Assembly: GCA_021732085.1 (NCBI GenBank)
Contig: JAKFVQ010000016.1
Span: forward strand, 1-50,841
Direction: 5' to 3'
DNA from: Candidatus Obscuribacterales bacterium
Lineage (GTDB): Bacteria > Cyanobacteriota > Vampirovibrionia > Obscuribacterales > Obscuribacteraceae
DNA length: 50,841 bases
Shown here: positions 18,953 to 26,179 of the stretch, one piece after another
Layout: each line of letters opens with the position of its first letter
Numbering within the stretch: position 1 is the stretch's first letter
Translations under genes and position numbers: made by a program
Notes under the pieces: model-generated
Seen by the model: only the letters and a program-made list of their open reading frames with translations
Database searches by the model: none
What the model was told of the DNA's origin: nothing

Positions 18953-20374
18953 ATGATGACAGCTACCCAGCAGCCGCTCCTGCTTTCACCGTTCACGGCG
19001 GAAGATTTGGGTCAGCTCCAAGTTCACTTACCGGCGCTGAAGCTGTTCTCATTTCACGGTCCTGGTCAATCGGGTGGTGTCGCGACCAGCTTGGCACCAT
19101 TGACCAAGCAACTTGGTACGAAGGTTCAGTGGATTGCCGTTTCGGGCGTACCAAACACGGAAGACAGGCCAATCGCCGGGTTCAGTTTTCACAAGCCTGA
19201 GCTTGCTGACGAGCTGGTCGCTCAATACGGCAAAGCTGTACAAAATTATCTATGGCCCTTGCTTCATGGCATGACTGAACGCGCCAACTTCGACGCTGAA
19301 GAATGGAAAAATTTCCGCCAACTCAGCTTAATGCTCGCTCACCAATCACAGAAAGTTTCATCACGTAGCTTCCCGACATTGGTTTGGCTACACGATTTTG
19401 AAATGGTGCTCATGGCTCCGATGCTTGCCATGGACGCCGGTGTAATCCTTTCACACTTCTGGCATGTACCGTGGCCTTCAGTCGAAATCATGGGTGAGTC
19501 ACCAATCGGTGCCGAGATTACTGAAGCTCTCCTGGCGAATCGTTTGCTTGGTTTCCACACCGTCGAGTACTGCACTAATTTCTTGAAAGCTGTTGAGAAA
19601 CTTGTGCCAGATGCCGAAATCAACTGGGAATCGAAAACAGTTAAGTACCGCAGTGGTGCTACGCAAGTCGTTGCAATGCCGCTCGGACTCGATTATCCGT
19701 ACTGGCAGCGATTAGCGCGTCAGTGCAGAGTCCAGGTCGAAGCTATTCCTGTCACACACCGACTCGCGCACCAAATCATTTTGGGTGTTGATCGCCTTGA
19801 TTACACAAAAGGCGTACTTGAAAAGCTTGATGCAATCGAAGTGTTCTTGTCCGAGAATCCGGATTATCATCGCCGAATGCATTATGTTCAGCTGGCTCAA
19901 CCGGGTTTTGCGACGGCTCAATTCGATGAGTATGCTGGTCAAGTAAAATCGCGAGTCAAAGAGATCAATCAAAAGTTCCGCCTCGATGGCTGGGAGCCGA
20001 TTGTTCTGATGACCGGTCATTTCGAACAAACACAATTGGCAGCCTGGTATCAAACGGCTGATGTTCTCGCTGTAACTCCAGTGCGTGATGGTTTGAATCT
20101 GATCGCGAAGGAATTCATTGCCTGCCGGAACGACGAACAGGGCGCGCTTGTATTAAGCGAAAAAGCCGGTTGCGCATCTGAGTTGGTGAGTGGCGCACTA
20201 ATGGTTGATCCAAAGGATGCAAAGTCAGTAGCACAAGCATTCCAGCAAGCACTGACAATGAATCCCGAAGAGAAGCGCAGACGTATGGTTTCGATGCGAC
20301 ATATTGTTGCCTGGAATCGTTTGCATGATTGGGCATGCGGCTTCTTGCGCCAAGCCATCGACACTACGAAGTAG
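18953..20374 (+). CDS. GT20-family glycosyltransferase, trehalose-6-phosphate synthase-like
   Basis: 473 residues from the ATG at 18953, with AGAGG seven bases upstream; a second ATG follows immediately. Family motifs in order: VWLHDFEM (family form is VHDYHL), SHFWHVPWPS (family HIPFPS), GVDRLDYTKG near residue 278, and PVRDGLNLIAKEF with the VLSEKAGCASEL segment. These are the GT20 sugar-phosphate-binding elements. The enzyme transfers glucose from a nucleotide sugar, giving trehalose 6-phosphate (OtsA) or, in related enzymes, glucosylglycerol phosphate. The N-terminal motifs deviate from OtsA, so acceptor specificity is open. No trehalose-phosphate phosphatase gene is adjacent. Confidence 0.85.
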   Translation: MMTATQQPLLLSPFTAEDLGQLQVHLPALKLFSFHGPGQSGGVATSLAPLTKQLGTKVQWIAVSGVPNTEDRPIAGFSFHKPELADELVAQYGKAVQNYLWPLLHGMTERANFDAEEWKNFRQLSLMLAHQSQKVSSRSFPTLVWLHDFEMVLMAPMLAMDAGVILSHFWHVPWPSVEIMGESPIGAEITEALLANRLLGFHTVEYCTNFLKAVEKLVPDAEINWESKTVKYRSGATQVVAMPLGLDYPYWQRLARQCRVQVEAIPVTHRLAHQIILGVDRLDYTKGVLEKLDAIEVFLSENPDYHRRMHYVQLAQPGFATAQFDEYAGQVKSRVKEINQKFRLDGWEPIVLMTGHFEQTQLAAWYQTADVLAVTPVRDGLNLIAKEFIACRNDEQGALVLSEKAGCASELVSGALMVDPKDAKSVAQAFQQALTMNPEEKRRRMVSMRHIVAWNRLHDWACGFLRQAIDTTK

Positions 20375-20746
20375 GTCAAAGCACTCAATTCGCCCCGTGG
20401 ACCTCCGTTATTGAGGTGAGTTTCCACGCACAAAGAAGTCTCGAACTCACTAACAGTGAGCCGCCTAGCTCTAGTCTCCACACTTAAACACAAGTGAGCA
20501 GATTACGAATCTGAGAATTGAGATTCCAGAGCTTCGCTACTAGTTCACGAATTGAGTTTGGTACGCAGTTCACCACTGCCGAACTTTTCGCTCACAGACC
20601 AGGTGAATCCTTCTTCGATTTTATGCAAGGTCAAAGATGGGCGCGAGAATTGAACTGGCGGCCTAGTTTGCGAAGGGAGTTTGCGCTCTAGTTTACAAAA
20701 TGCGTTCGAGCACTAAGTTCACTCAGCCGCGGGACTGGCACCCGCG
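20375..20746. other. Intergenic region between convergent genes
   Basis: About 370 bases between the GT20 gene (+) and the DUF6265-like gene (-). A short hairpin with arms CTCACT/AGTGAG lies at 20446-20460 and another with arms ACCTC/GAGGT at 20401-20417; neither has a following T-run, so they are weak terminator candidates. No gene seen. Confidence 0.35.
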
Positions 20747-21268
20747 TTATTTCACTAATTTGTAAGTGAAGGGATAACTATTCGTTTTCCCTTCGCGAGA
20801 CACAGTTACCTTTGCAGTGAGCTGCTCTCCTGCGCGCTTGTAATTTATGGTGACAGTTTCCTTTCTTTGGTTTTGGAATGTCACTTCGTCTTTTGCTAGT
20901 TTGATCAAGTTTAGGTCGCCGGATTCGTCCTCTTCTTTCCAGGGCGTGAATCCGTTTCTGAAGTGTTTGATGCGCATGACGACCCGCTCTCCGTCTTTGA
21001 GAATCGCCATCAATTCAAACAGAGTTGTTTTTTTGTTTTGGACTGACTGGCAATGGCCGACCATACTATCGCCCAAAACAGAACCCCATATCTCCTCGGT
21101 CGTTTCACCACCTGCAGTGGCGCGCCAGGTTCCTTGCAGAAAAGAAAGCTGACTCAGATTCGCCCCTTTTACGATCTTAGGTGCCTGCGTCTCATTCGCG
21201 TAAATCGCCCATTTCGTGCTCAAAGACAATGCGAGGAATAGAAATGTAGCCTTAAGAACTCTGCTCAT
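20747..21268 (-). CDS. Exported DUF6265-like protein
   Basis: 173 residues from the ATG at 21268, which has GGGGAG seven bases upstream; a TTG at 21298 is less likely. A signal peptide covers about residues 1-25. The mature protein contains LSFLQGTWRATAGGETTEEIWGSVLGDSMVG in overlapping pieces (LQGTW, EEIW, GDSM), then a segment on kinase-like FELMAILKDGERVVMRIKHF, which is the pattern of the DUF6265 beta-barrel family (lipocalin-like, often periplasmic). The biochemical role of this family is unknown. The gene reads away from the 49-bp repeat array, which sits directly in its upstream region. Confidence 0.75.
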   Translation of the reverse strand: MSRVLKATFLFLALSLSTKWAIYANETQAPKIVKGANLSQLSFLQGTWRATAGGETTEEIWGSVLGDSMVGHCQSVQNKKTTLFELMAILKDGERVVMRIKHFRNGFTPWKEEDESGDLNLIKLAKDEVTFQNQRKETVTINYKRAGEQLTAKVTVSREGKTNSYPFTYKLVK

Positions 21269-21314
21269 CAAATGACTCCCCGACCCGTTAGCCAGCAAAT
21301 CTTACAGCATTTTT

Positions 21315-21850
21315 GGAACTTGTTTCAGGCTGGGGGGAGTGGCCTGAGACAAGTATCAGAAGTGGAACTTCTTTCAGGCTAAGGAGAGTAGCCTGAGGCA
21401 AGTATCAAAAGCGGAACTTGTTTCAGGCTGAGGCGAATAGCCTGAGACAAGTATCAAAAGTGGAAGTTGTTTCAGGCTGAGGAGAGTAGCCTGAGACAAG
21501 TATCAAAAGTGGAACTTGTTTCAGGCTGGGGCGAGTAGCCTGAGACAAGTATCAACAGTGGAACTTGTTTCAGTCCGGGGCGAGTAGTGGAAGCTGTTTC
21601 AGGCTGGGGCGAATAGCCTGAGGCAAGTATAAAATGGGGAAGTTGTTTCAGGCTGGGGCGAGTAGCCTGAGACAAGTATCAAAAGTGGAACTTGTTTCAG
21701 GCTGAGGCGAATAGCCTGAGACAAGTATCAAAAGTGGAAGTTGTTTCAGGCTGGGGCGAATAGCCTGAGGCAAGTATCAAAAGTGGGAGTTGTTTCAGGC
21801 TGGGGAGAGTAGCCTGAGACAAGTATCAAAAGTGGAAGTTGTTTCAGGCT
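21315..21850. repeat. Tandem array of 49-bp hairpin-forming repeats
   Basis: Ten full 49-base units, one short unit of 29 bases (21568-21596) and a partial last unit. TTTCAG marks recur at 21323, 21372, 21421, 21470, 21519, 21568, 21597, 21646, 21695, 21744, 21793 and 21842. Each full unit is a 13-base arm CTTGTTTCAGGCT, a 9-base variable purine-rich loop, the opposing arm AGCCTGAGACAAG (one G-T wobble) and a 14-base linker TATCAAAAGTGGAA. 49 is not a multiple of three and the frames are broken, so it is not protein-coding. It lies between the SbtA-like and DUF6265-like genes, both read leftward. Confidence 0.95.
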
Positions 21851-21916
21851 GATCTAGGAAATTTAAAGCCGCCAAGGAATTTATTGATGAAGCCAAATGC
21901 TATCTTGCTTAGACTT

Positions 21917-22057
21917 TTGGTGACGTGTCTTTTTCCTCACCATGACAAGCTGGGCGTCGCTACTACCGAATGTCCGCTCTTGTTTTGTTTCCGGGGATTT
22001 TCACAAAAAGGAGCAGTGTTGTCATGGTGAGGAAAAACTCCAAAAACAAAGGGTCCG
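21917..22057 (+). repeat. Inverted-repeat (MITE-like) element, copy 1
   Basis: Core is a perfect 19-base inverted repeat, TTTTTCCTCACCATGACAA at 21930-21948 and its complement at 22019-22037, around 70 bases of unrelated sequence. The same arms and about 10-20 bases of flank on each side (GTGACGTG on the outer left, GGGTCC on the outer right) recur in opposite orientation at 50008-50150, showing that arms plus flanks form one repeated unit of about 140 bases. No open frame inside. Confidence 0.8.
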
Positions 22058-22121
22058 CAAACTGGCCCTCACCAGATCTTTTCCTCTTGCTTCGCAAATT
22101 CGACTCACAGTGAGTTAGCCT

Positions 22122-22184
22122 AAAAGCAGTGTTCCAGTCCACTTAATGGCAGGGGGCGGACTGGAACACGGGACTGCAGCTTTT
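22122..22184 (-). terminator. Large stem-loop downstream of the SbtA-like gene
   Basis: A perfect 12-base inverted repeat (GTGTTCCAGTCC 22129-22140, GGACTGGAACAC 22158-22169) is extended by AAAAGC/GCTTTT outer arms with a bulge. Read on the minus strand it ends in GCTTTTA, so it may terminate the transporter transcript. Confidence 0.5.
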
Positions 22185-22205
22185 GGGGACCATTTCGCTG
22201 CAGCA

Positions 22206-22231
22206 GCAAGGCGAGCGGTCTTTCGCCTTGC
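22206..22231. terminator. Perfect 9-bp hairpin just after the SbtA-like stop codon
   Basis: GCAAGGCGA at 22206-22214 pairs with TCGCCTTGC at 22223-22231 around an 8-base loop, eight bases beyond the minus-strand stop at 22239. There is no T-run on the minus strand, so it may stabilise the mRNA end rather than terminate. Confidence 0.45.
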
Positions 22232-22238
22232 TATAAAA

Positions 22239-23534
22239 CTAGTGGTGGCAGATCAATTGTTGTGCCAGGAACATGTAGAGTGGAATTCCGATTGTGACGT
22301 TGTAGACGAAAGTTACCCCTAGCGATGCGGCCAATGGAAGAGTTGGGCTTGCCTCCGGAATTGCCAGTCGTTGCACTGCCGGTACTGCAATGTATGAGGC
22401 AGCGGCGCAGAGAACAGCAAACAACACATAAGTTCCTTCCGCCATAGCTTGATGAGTCGCAAGGGCGAACACATGGCAGACAACTAAACCAATACATGCA
22501 AACAAGTTTGGTGCCAGCAATGCAAACGCAATGAATCGCCAATCAGCTTGCTTGAGGTCGTTCATTCTCTTTGCTGCCGTCATGCCCATCTCCAGAAGGA
22601 ATAGGCAGAGGATCCCCTGGAACAAGCCGACAAAAAGGCGATCATCTTCTTGAACAACGCTTGCACCTTGTGCCCGGCTGATGAATCCCACAAGGATTCC
22701 GCTCATAAGTAGGAACAAGCCGGGGTTCAAAAGCACTTCTTTCGCAATTGATTTCCACGAGGAATTAGCTGCTTCGCTGCGCAAGAACGGTTCCTCTAAA
22801 GCGAGCTCTTCTTCCTCTTTGACCGGATCACGGTTTGGGTCTGCATTGATGATGCTTTGAGCTTTCGTCTTCAGTGCCATTTCATCAGGCATATAGCCGT
22901 CTTTGTCCATTCCGCGTTTGCGCAGACGCGAAACAATGAACAGTCCGACAAGGCATCCGGGAATTTCCATTATGGCTAACATAACTGGCATGAATGGCGC
23001 GAAGGTAATCTTCAAGGCTTGCAGTGTGCCCATGCAGGTAAGAAAGGTTCCAGCGGAGTCGGACCCGTAATACGCTGCAACTGTTGCTGAGTCGATCTTT
23101 CGGAATGAAGGGACGAAAGCGCGCAGAATAACGTAAGCAAGTAAGCCAATTACAGCATTTGTGAGAAATCCCACCAGCATAAACATGCCGGCATGAACCA
23201 ATTCATTCGGTGGGAGCACTGCGAGTTCTTCTCCGCCATGCCATCCGATCGAAATTAACAGATATATTGTTAGCCCCTGATAAATTGATTGTGGAAAATC
23301 CAGATGGATTTTCAGAAGCGGAATGCAAAGTCCAACCATGAAGAAGAGCAATAAGGGTTTGAATAGATTAGCTTTGACATTCGCCAGAAACTGCATAAAT
23401 TGCGCGCTTTCGGCATGATGATATGAAAGCATTGGGGTTGCGGCAATAGCCATTGGTAACAGTACCACCATCGCCAGCGCAGCCATTATGATATAGGACG
23501 AACTACGAAAACGCTTTGTTGTCTTTACAAACAC
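22239..23534 (-). CDS. SbtA-family (DUF897) sodium-dependent bicarbonate transporter-like permease
   Basis: 431 residues from a GTG at 23534. About ten membrane segments in two halves separated by a charged cytoplasmic loop (residues about 205-260, rich in Glu and Lys), as in SbtA. Diagnostic pieces: YGSDSAGTFLT with a following MEIPG in the first half, GLFQGILCLFLLEMGMTAA and AASYIAVPAVQRLAIPEA in the second half, close to SbtA's substrate/sodium-binding repeats. Cyanobacterial SbtA imports bicarbonate with sodium for carbon concentration; in a heterotroph it could supply bicarbonate to carboxylases. No SbtB (PII-like regulator) gene is adjacent. The first 16 residues are positively charged. 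Confidence 0.85.
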   Translation of the reverse strand: MFVKTTKRFRSSSYIIMAALAMVVLLPMAIAATPMLSYHHAESAQFMQFLANVKANLFKPLLLFFMVGLCIPLLKIHLDFPQSIYQGLTIYLLISIGWHGGEELAVLPPNELVHAGMFMLVGFLTNAVIGLLAYVILRAFVPSFRKIDSATVAAYYGSDSAGTFLTCMGTLQALKITFAPFMPVMLAIMEIPGCLVGLFIVSRLRKRGMDKDGYMPDEMALKTKAQSIINADPNRDPVKEEEELALEEPFLRSEAANSSWKSIAKEVLLNPGLFLLMSGILVGFISRAQGASVVQEDDRLFVGLFQGILCLFLLEMGMTAAKRMNDLKQADWRFIAFALLAPNLFACIGLVVCHVFALATHQAMAEGTYVLFAVLCAAASYIAVPAVQRLAIPEASPTLPLAASLGVTFVYNVTIGIPLYMFLAQQLICHH

Positions 23535-23837
23535 GGGATCACTCTTTTACTCTCTATGGGTTCCATTATTCACTTCGCAGAAATGGACATTCGTTCGCAC
23601 GCAAGACGATACAAGCCGTGCACGCCAAAATGGTGTACGCCCATGGTCAACTTGTCGGGAAATTACAAACGAGTGTGTGTCCGCTTCTATAATCTACCAA
23701 CTGAATGTGACTCGTTTGTGATCGAACAATATCTTTCGTCACGAAGCTGCTGACAGAAATGTGCAAAATACAAGAGAAAGTGATCAACTAGTGATCCCGC
23801 GAAGAGCCTGTGACATCAATACTTGACGGGACGGACC
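23535..23837. promoter_or_regulatory. Upstream region of the SbtA-like gene with a spaced inverted repeat
   Basis: About 300 bases without a credible gene. A perfect 10-base inverted repeat, ACAAACGAGT at 23665-23674 and ACTCGTTTGT at 23710-23719, lies about 130-185 bases before the GTG start. The 45-base arm spacing suits two operator half-sites. A TATAAT string (23688-23693, + strand) lies between the arms. Confidence 0.35.
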
Positions 23838-24857
23838 TTATTGCTGCTTTTCCAAAGCTTCAAAGACGGCTTTTGAGTTGTTGGTTTCTTGCAGCTTCTT
23901 CAGTTTCTCATCCGGAATTCCGGCAATTCGACCCAATAATTCTATGGCACTGTCGGAATATCCAATTGGCCATGTGCACATTTCCTTGAGCGACGGCAGT
24001 GCTTTCTCCCTCATCTCTGCAAGGATTGAAGGTTCGCGGGTTTTGCTCAGTCCCTGAAGAATGAATACTGCTTTGTTGCGGTCCGTCCACGTTGGCGAAT
24101 TCAGCATTTCAATATATCTGGTGGGCGGAATATCTTTTGCTAGTTCCGGCTTATCGAGAAGTAGCTCGGCCAGCTCTCTTGTGGAATTGTTTCTGACTGT
24201 ACTGTTTGGATCGTCGGCCAGCTTTACCAATCCTGCAAGTTCTTCCTTTGTGGATGCGACTAATCCCAGTGCATAACTTGCTACTACCCTGTCTTCCGTA
24301 TCTGCTGATTCGAGAGCTTTCAGCAATGCTGCTCGTTCAGCCTTTGCTGACTCGAGCAACACCTTTCTTTGCTGTAAGTACGCATCGACATCCTCTTTGT
24401 TCTTTTTAGCGACAGCCTTTGGAAGCAAGCTCATCGACTGAAAGTATGCTTCTTTGACTTGTGCCGGTGCTGGTATCTTTTCTTTTCCAGGATTGTGAAA
24501 ACTTGTCGGTTCCGAATTCGATTTGCCAGGAATTCCGACAAAAACGATATGACCTTCGCCCGTGTGGATCAGAGCTACATCTGTTGCTGGCTTGCCTGCG
24601 ATCTTTGCGACTTCTTCTTTTAGTTCTTCCATTTGTTTGGGAAACCAGACTTCTTCATCTACGATGGCGCCGTTCTTTAGAGAGAACGCATCGGCTAGCT
24701 TGTTTAGATCGAAACCTTCGTAACCGAAGAAGTAAACGCCTTCAATCTTCACTTTCTGTGGAGTGAACATATCCGCTCCTCTGGCCTCGACTTTGGAAAC
24801 GCAAAAAAGGGTAACGAATAGGAGTGCCAGAAAAGCGCTACGAATCAGGCGGTGCAT
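23838..24857 (-). CDS. Exported HEAT-like repeat protein, unknown
   Basis: 339 residues. N-terminal signal peptide (MHRLIRS, hydrophobic residues about 7-22, cleavage near VEA). About residues 30-130 form a small domain with no recognised family; the remaining ~200 residues are helical and contain HEAT/armadillo-like units, for example DRVVASYALGLVAS, STVRNNSTRELAELL and WTDRNKAVFILQGLS, each with the Asp/Arg and small-residue pattern of such repeats. HEAT solenoids usually mediate protein contacts. It is downstream of the nuo operon on the same strand but separated from it by a 175-base repeat-bearing gap, so it is probably not part of it. Confidence 0.75.
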   Translation of the reverse strand: MHRLIRSAFLALLFVTLFCVSKVEARGADMFTPQKVKIEGVYFFGYEGFDLNKLADAFSLKNGAIVDEEVWFPKQMEELKEEVAKIAGKPATDVALIHTGEGHIVFVGIPGKSNSEPTSFHNPGKEKIPAPAQVKEAYFQSMSLLPKAVAKKNKEDVDAYLQQRKVLLESAKAERAALLKALESADTEDRVVASYALGLVASTKEELAGLVKLADDPNSTVRNNSTRELAELLLDKPELAKDIPPTRYIEMLNSPTWTDRNKAVFILQGLSKTREPSILAEMREKALPSLKEMCTWPIGYSDSAIELLGRIAGIPDEKLKKLQETNNSKAVFEALEKQQ

Positions 24858-24869
24858 TTATTATCCTAT

Positions 24870-25030
24870 TTTCGAAGCAGGCTGGAAATCTACTCTCACA
24901 TTCGTTCGAAACAGCCCGGTTGCCCGTCTCCCATTCGCTGGAAGCAGGTTTCTAGCCTGCGCTCGCATTCGCTCGAAAAGTCTGGATGCCCGCACTCCCA
25001 TCCGCTTGACACAGGCAGGATGCCTGCGAA
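24870..25030. repeat. Degenerate ~35-bp extragenic repeats
   Basis: Between nuoK and the HEAT-like gene there are about four imperfect copies of a unit approximating CTCxCATTCGCTxGAAxCAG followed by GxxGGxTGCCxGCG, plus a partial copy at the left edge. Several contain a small palindrome (CAGGCAGGATGCCTG). They resemble REP-like extragenic elements. Confidence 0.7.
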
Positions 25031-25031
25031 C

Positions 25032-25586
25032 TTACCACTTGAGCAGGCTGAACTTTTCCATATCGACTGTTGAGGAGTTGCGATAAATCGCAAGCACGAT
25101 TGCCAAACCGACTGCTGCTTCGGCGGCTGCAACTGCAAGAATGAAAACAGCGAAAAGCTGACCTTTCAACATGCCCGGATCAACATATCTGGCAAATGCC
25201 ACCAAATTGATATTAACTGCGTTGAGCATAAGCTCAATGGACATCAAAACGCGAACGGCATTTCTTGATACGGTCATGCCGTAAACGCCAATCGAGAACA
25301 ACATCGCTGCAAGTGTGAGATAGCGTACCAGCGGGTCTTGTCCGTAAGTCAAACTGACGAGAGTCGCCATTGATCCGGTGATCATAATCGGAGTAATCTC
25401 GGCGCCGAGGAAATAACCTGCAAGACCAAGAACGATGATCACTTCGAGCGCACAAAGATTGTGATACTCAACTGGAATTCCCCAGCCGGTAAAGAGCGGA
25501 GCGGTGTAGCCACCGACCAATGCACCAACCAATAGTGCGATGATGAATACGTAAGCGACTACAATGCTATTTGACTTCGACCACAT
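25032..25586 (-). CDS. nuoK: NADH-quinone oxidoreductase subunit K (extended)
   Basis: 184 residues, against about 100 for typical NuoK/NdhE. The last ~100 residues are standard Nuo[32 protein letters not shown] and [17 protein letters not shown], including the membrane Glu residues of the proton path in ELM and AEAAVG. The first ~80 residues form two additional hydrophobic segments joined in frame. The ATG at 25586 overlaps the nuoJ stop by 20 bases, which supports the long form as translated; I see no better internal start. NuoK is one of the antiporter-like membrane subunits of complex I. Confidence 0.9.
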   Translation of the reverse strand: MWSKSNSIVVAYVFIIALLVGALVGGYTAPLFTGWGIPVEYHNLCALEVIIVLGLAGYFLGAEITPIMITGSMATLVSLTYGQDPLVRYLTLAAMLFSIGVYGMTVSRNAVRVLMSIELMLNAVNINLVAFARYVDPGMLKGQLFAVFILAVAAAEAAVGLAIVLAIYRNSSTVDMEKFSLLKW

Positions 25587-26178
25587 CTTCGTTTCTCTCC
25601 AAATCGCTTGTTGTTAATGCATCGTTGCTAATATCGTCGGGGCTGAAATGGTCCGCCTTTGCCAGCATTACTGCGCCAATTAAAGCGACCAGCAAGAGAA
25701 CCGAGGCGAACTCAAAGGGCAATGCGTACCATGTGAGCAAGTTCTTTCCGAGAATTGTCAGTGCATCTTCGGTTGTTGCCTGACTTGTGCTCGACCATCC
25801 TTCCGATAGGATGCAGAGATAGAGAACCAGGAATACGAAGCAGCAAGTTGTGATGGCGGGCATCCTTTGCTGCGGCAAATCGATACTTGTTTCGTATTCA
25901 AGTCTGGGATTAGTTAACATCAACGCTATAACAACTACCAGTGTTATTCCAACCGCGTAAATCATCAATTGCGCCATCGCTAAGAACTGCGCTTGCAGGA
26001 TCAAAAAGAGTGCGGAGATTCCGCCAAATACACCGATAAGCAAGAAGCCTGCGCGAATGATGTTCTTGTCGAGCAATACACCAAATGCCAAAGGTATGGT
26101 CAAGAATGATGCGGCGTAGAAAATCCACGGCTCTAGATGAGTAGTTGCCAAACTGGCTAGGTCAGCTGCGTTTGCCAC
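25567..26178 (-). CDS. nuoJ: NADH-quinone oxidoreductase subunit J
   Basis: 203 residues from a GTG at 26178, one base after the nuoI stop, with GGGGAG seven bases upstream; an ATG further upstream would overlap nuoI by 57 bases with no ribosome binding site. Five membrane segments are visible, with the conserved NuoJ core ([23 protein letters not shown]) that carries the pi-bulge helix of the family. The C-terminus is a short acidic tail. NuoJ is a core membrane subunit next to NuoK, as here. Confidence 0.9.
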   Translation of the reverse strand: MANAADLASLATTHLEPWIFYAASFLTIPLAFGVLLDKNIIRAGFLLIGVFGGISALFLILQAQFLAMAQLMIYAVGITLVVVIALMLTNPRLEYETSIDLPQQRMPAITTCCFVFLVLYLCILSEGWSSTSQATTEDALTILGKNLLTWYALPFEFASVLLLVALIGAVMLAKADHFSPDDISNDALTTSDLERNEDVVEVK

Positions 26179-26179
26179 T

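Noticed and set aside
21472..21675. Minus-strand open frame inside the 49-bp array
   Set aside because: Period is not a multiple of three and the frame breaks at the array ends; product is just the translated repeat.
21315..21850. CRISPR array
   Set aside because: All parts of the 49-base unit are conserved; there are no unique spacers and no cas genes nearby.
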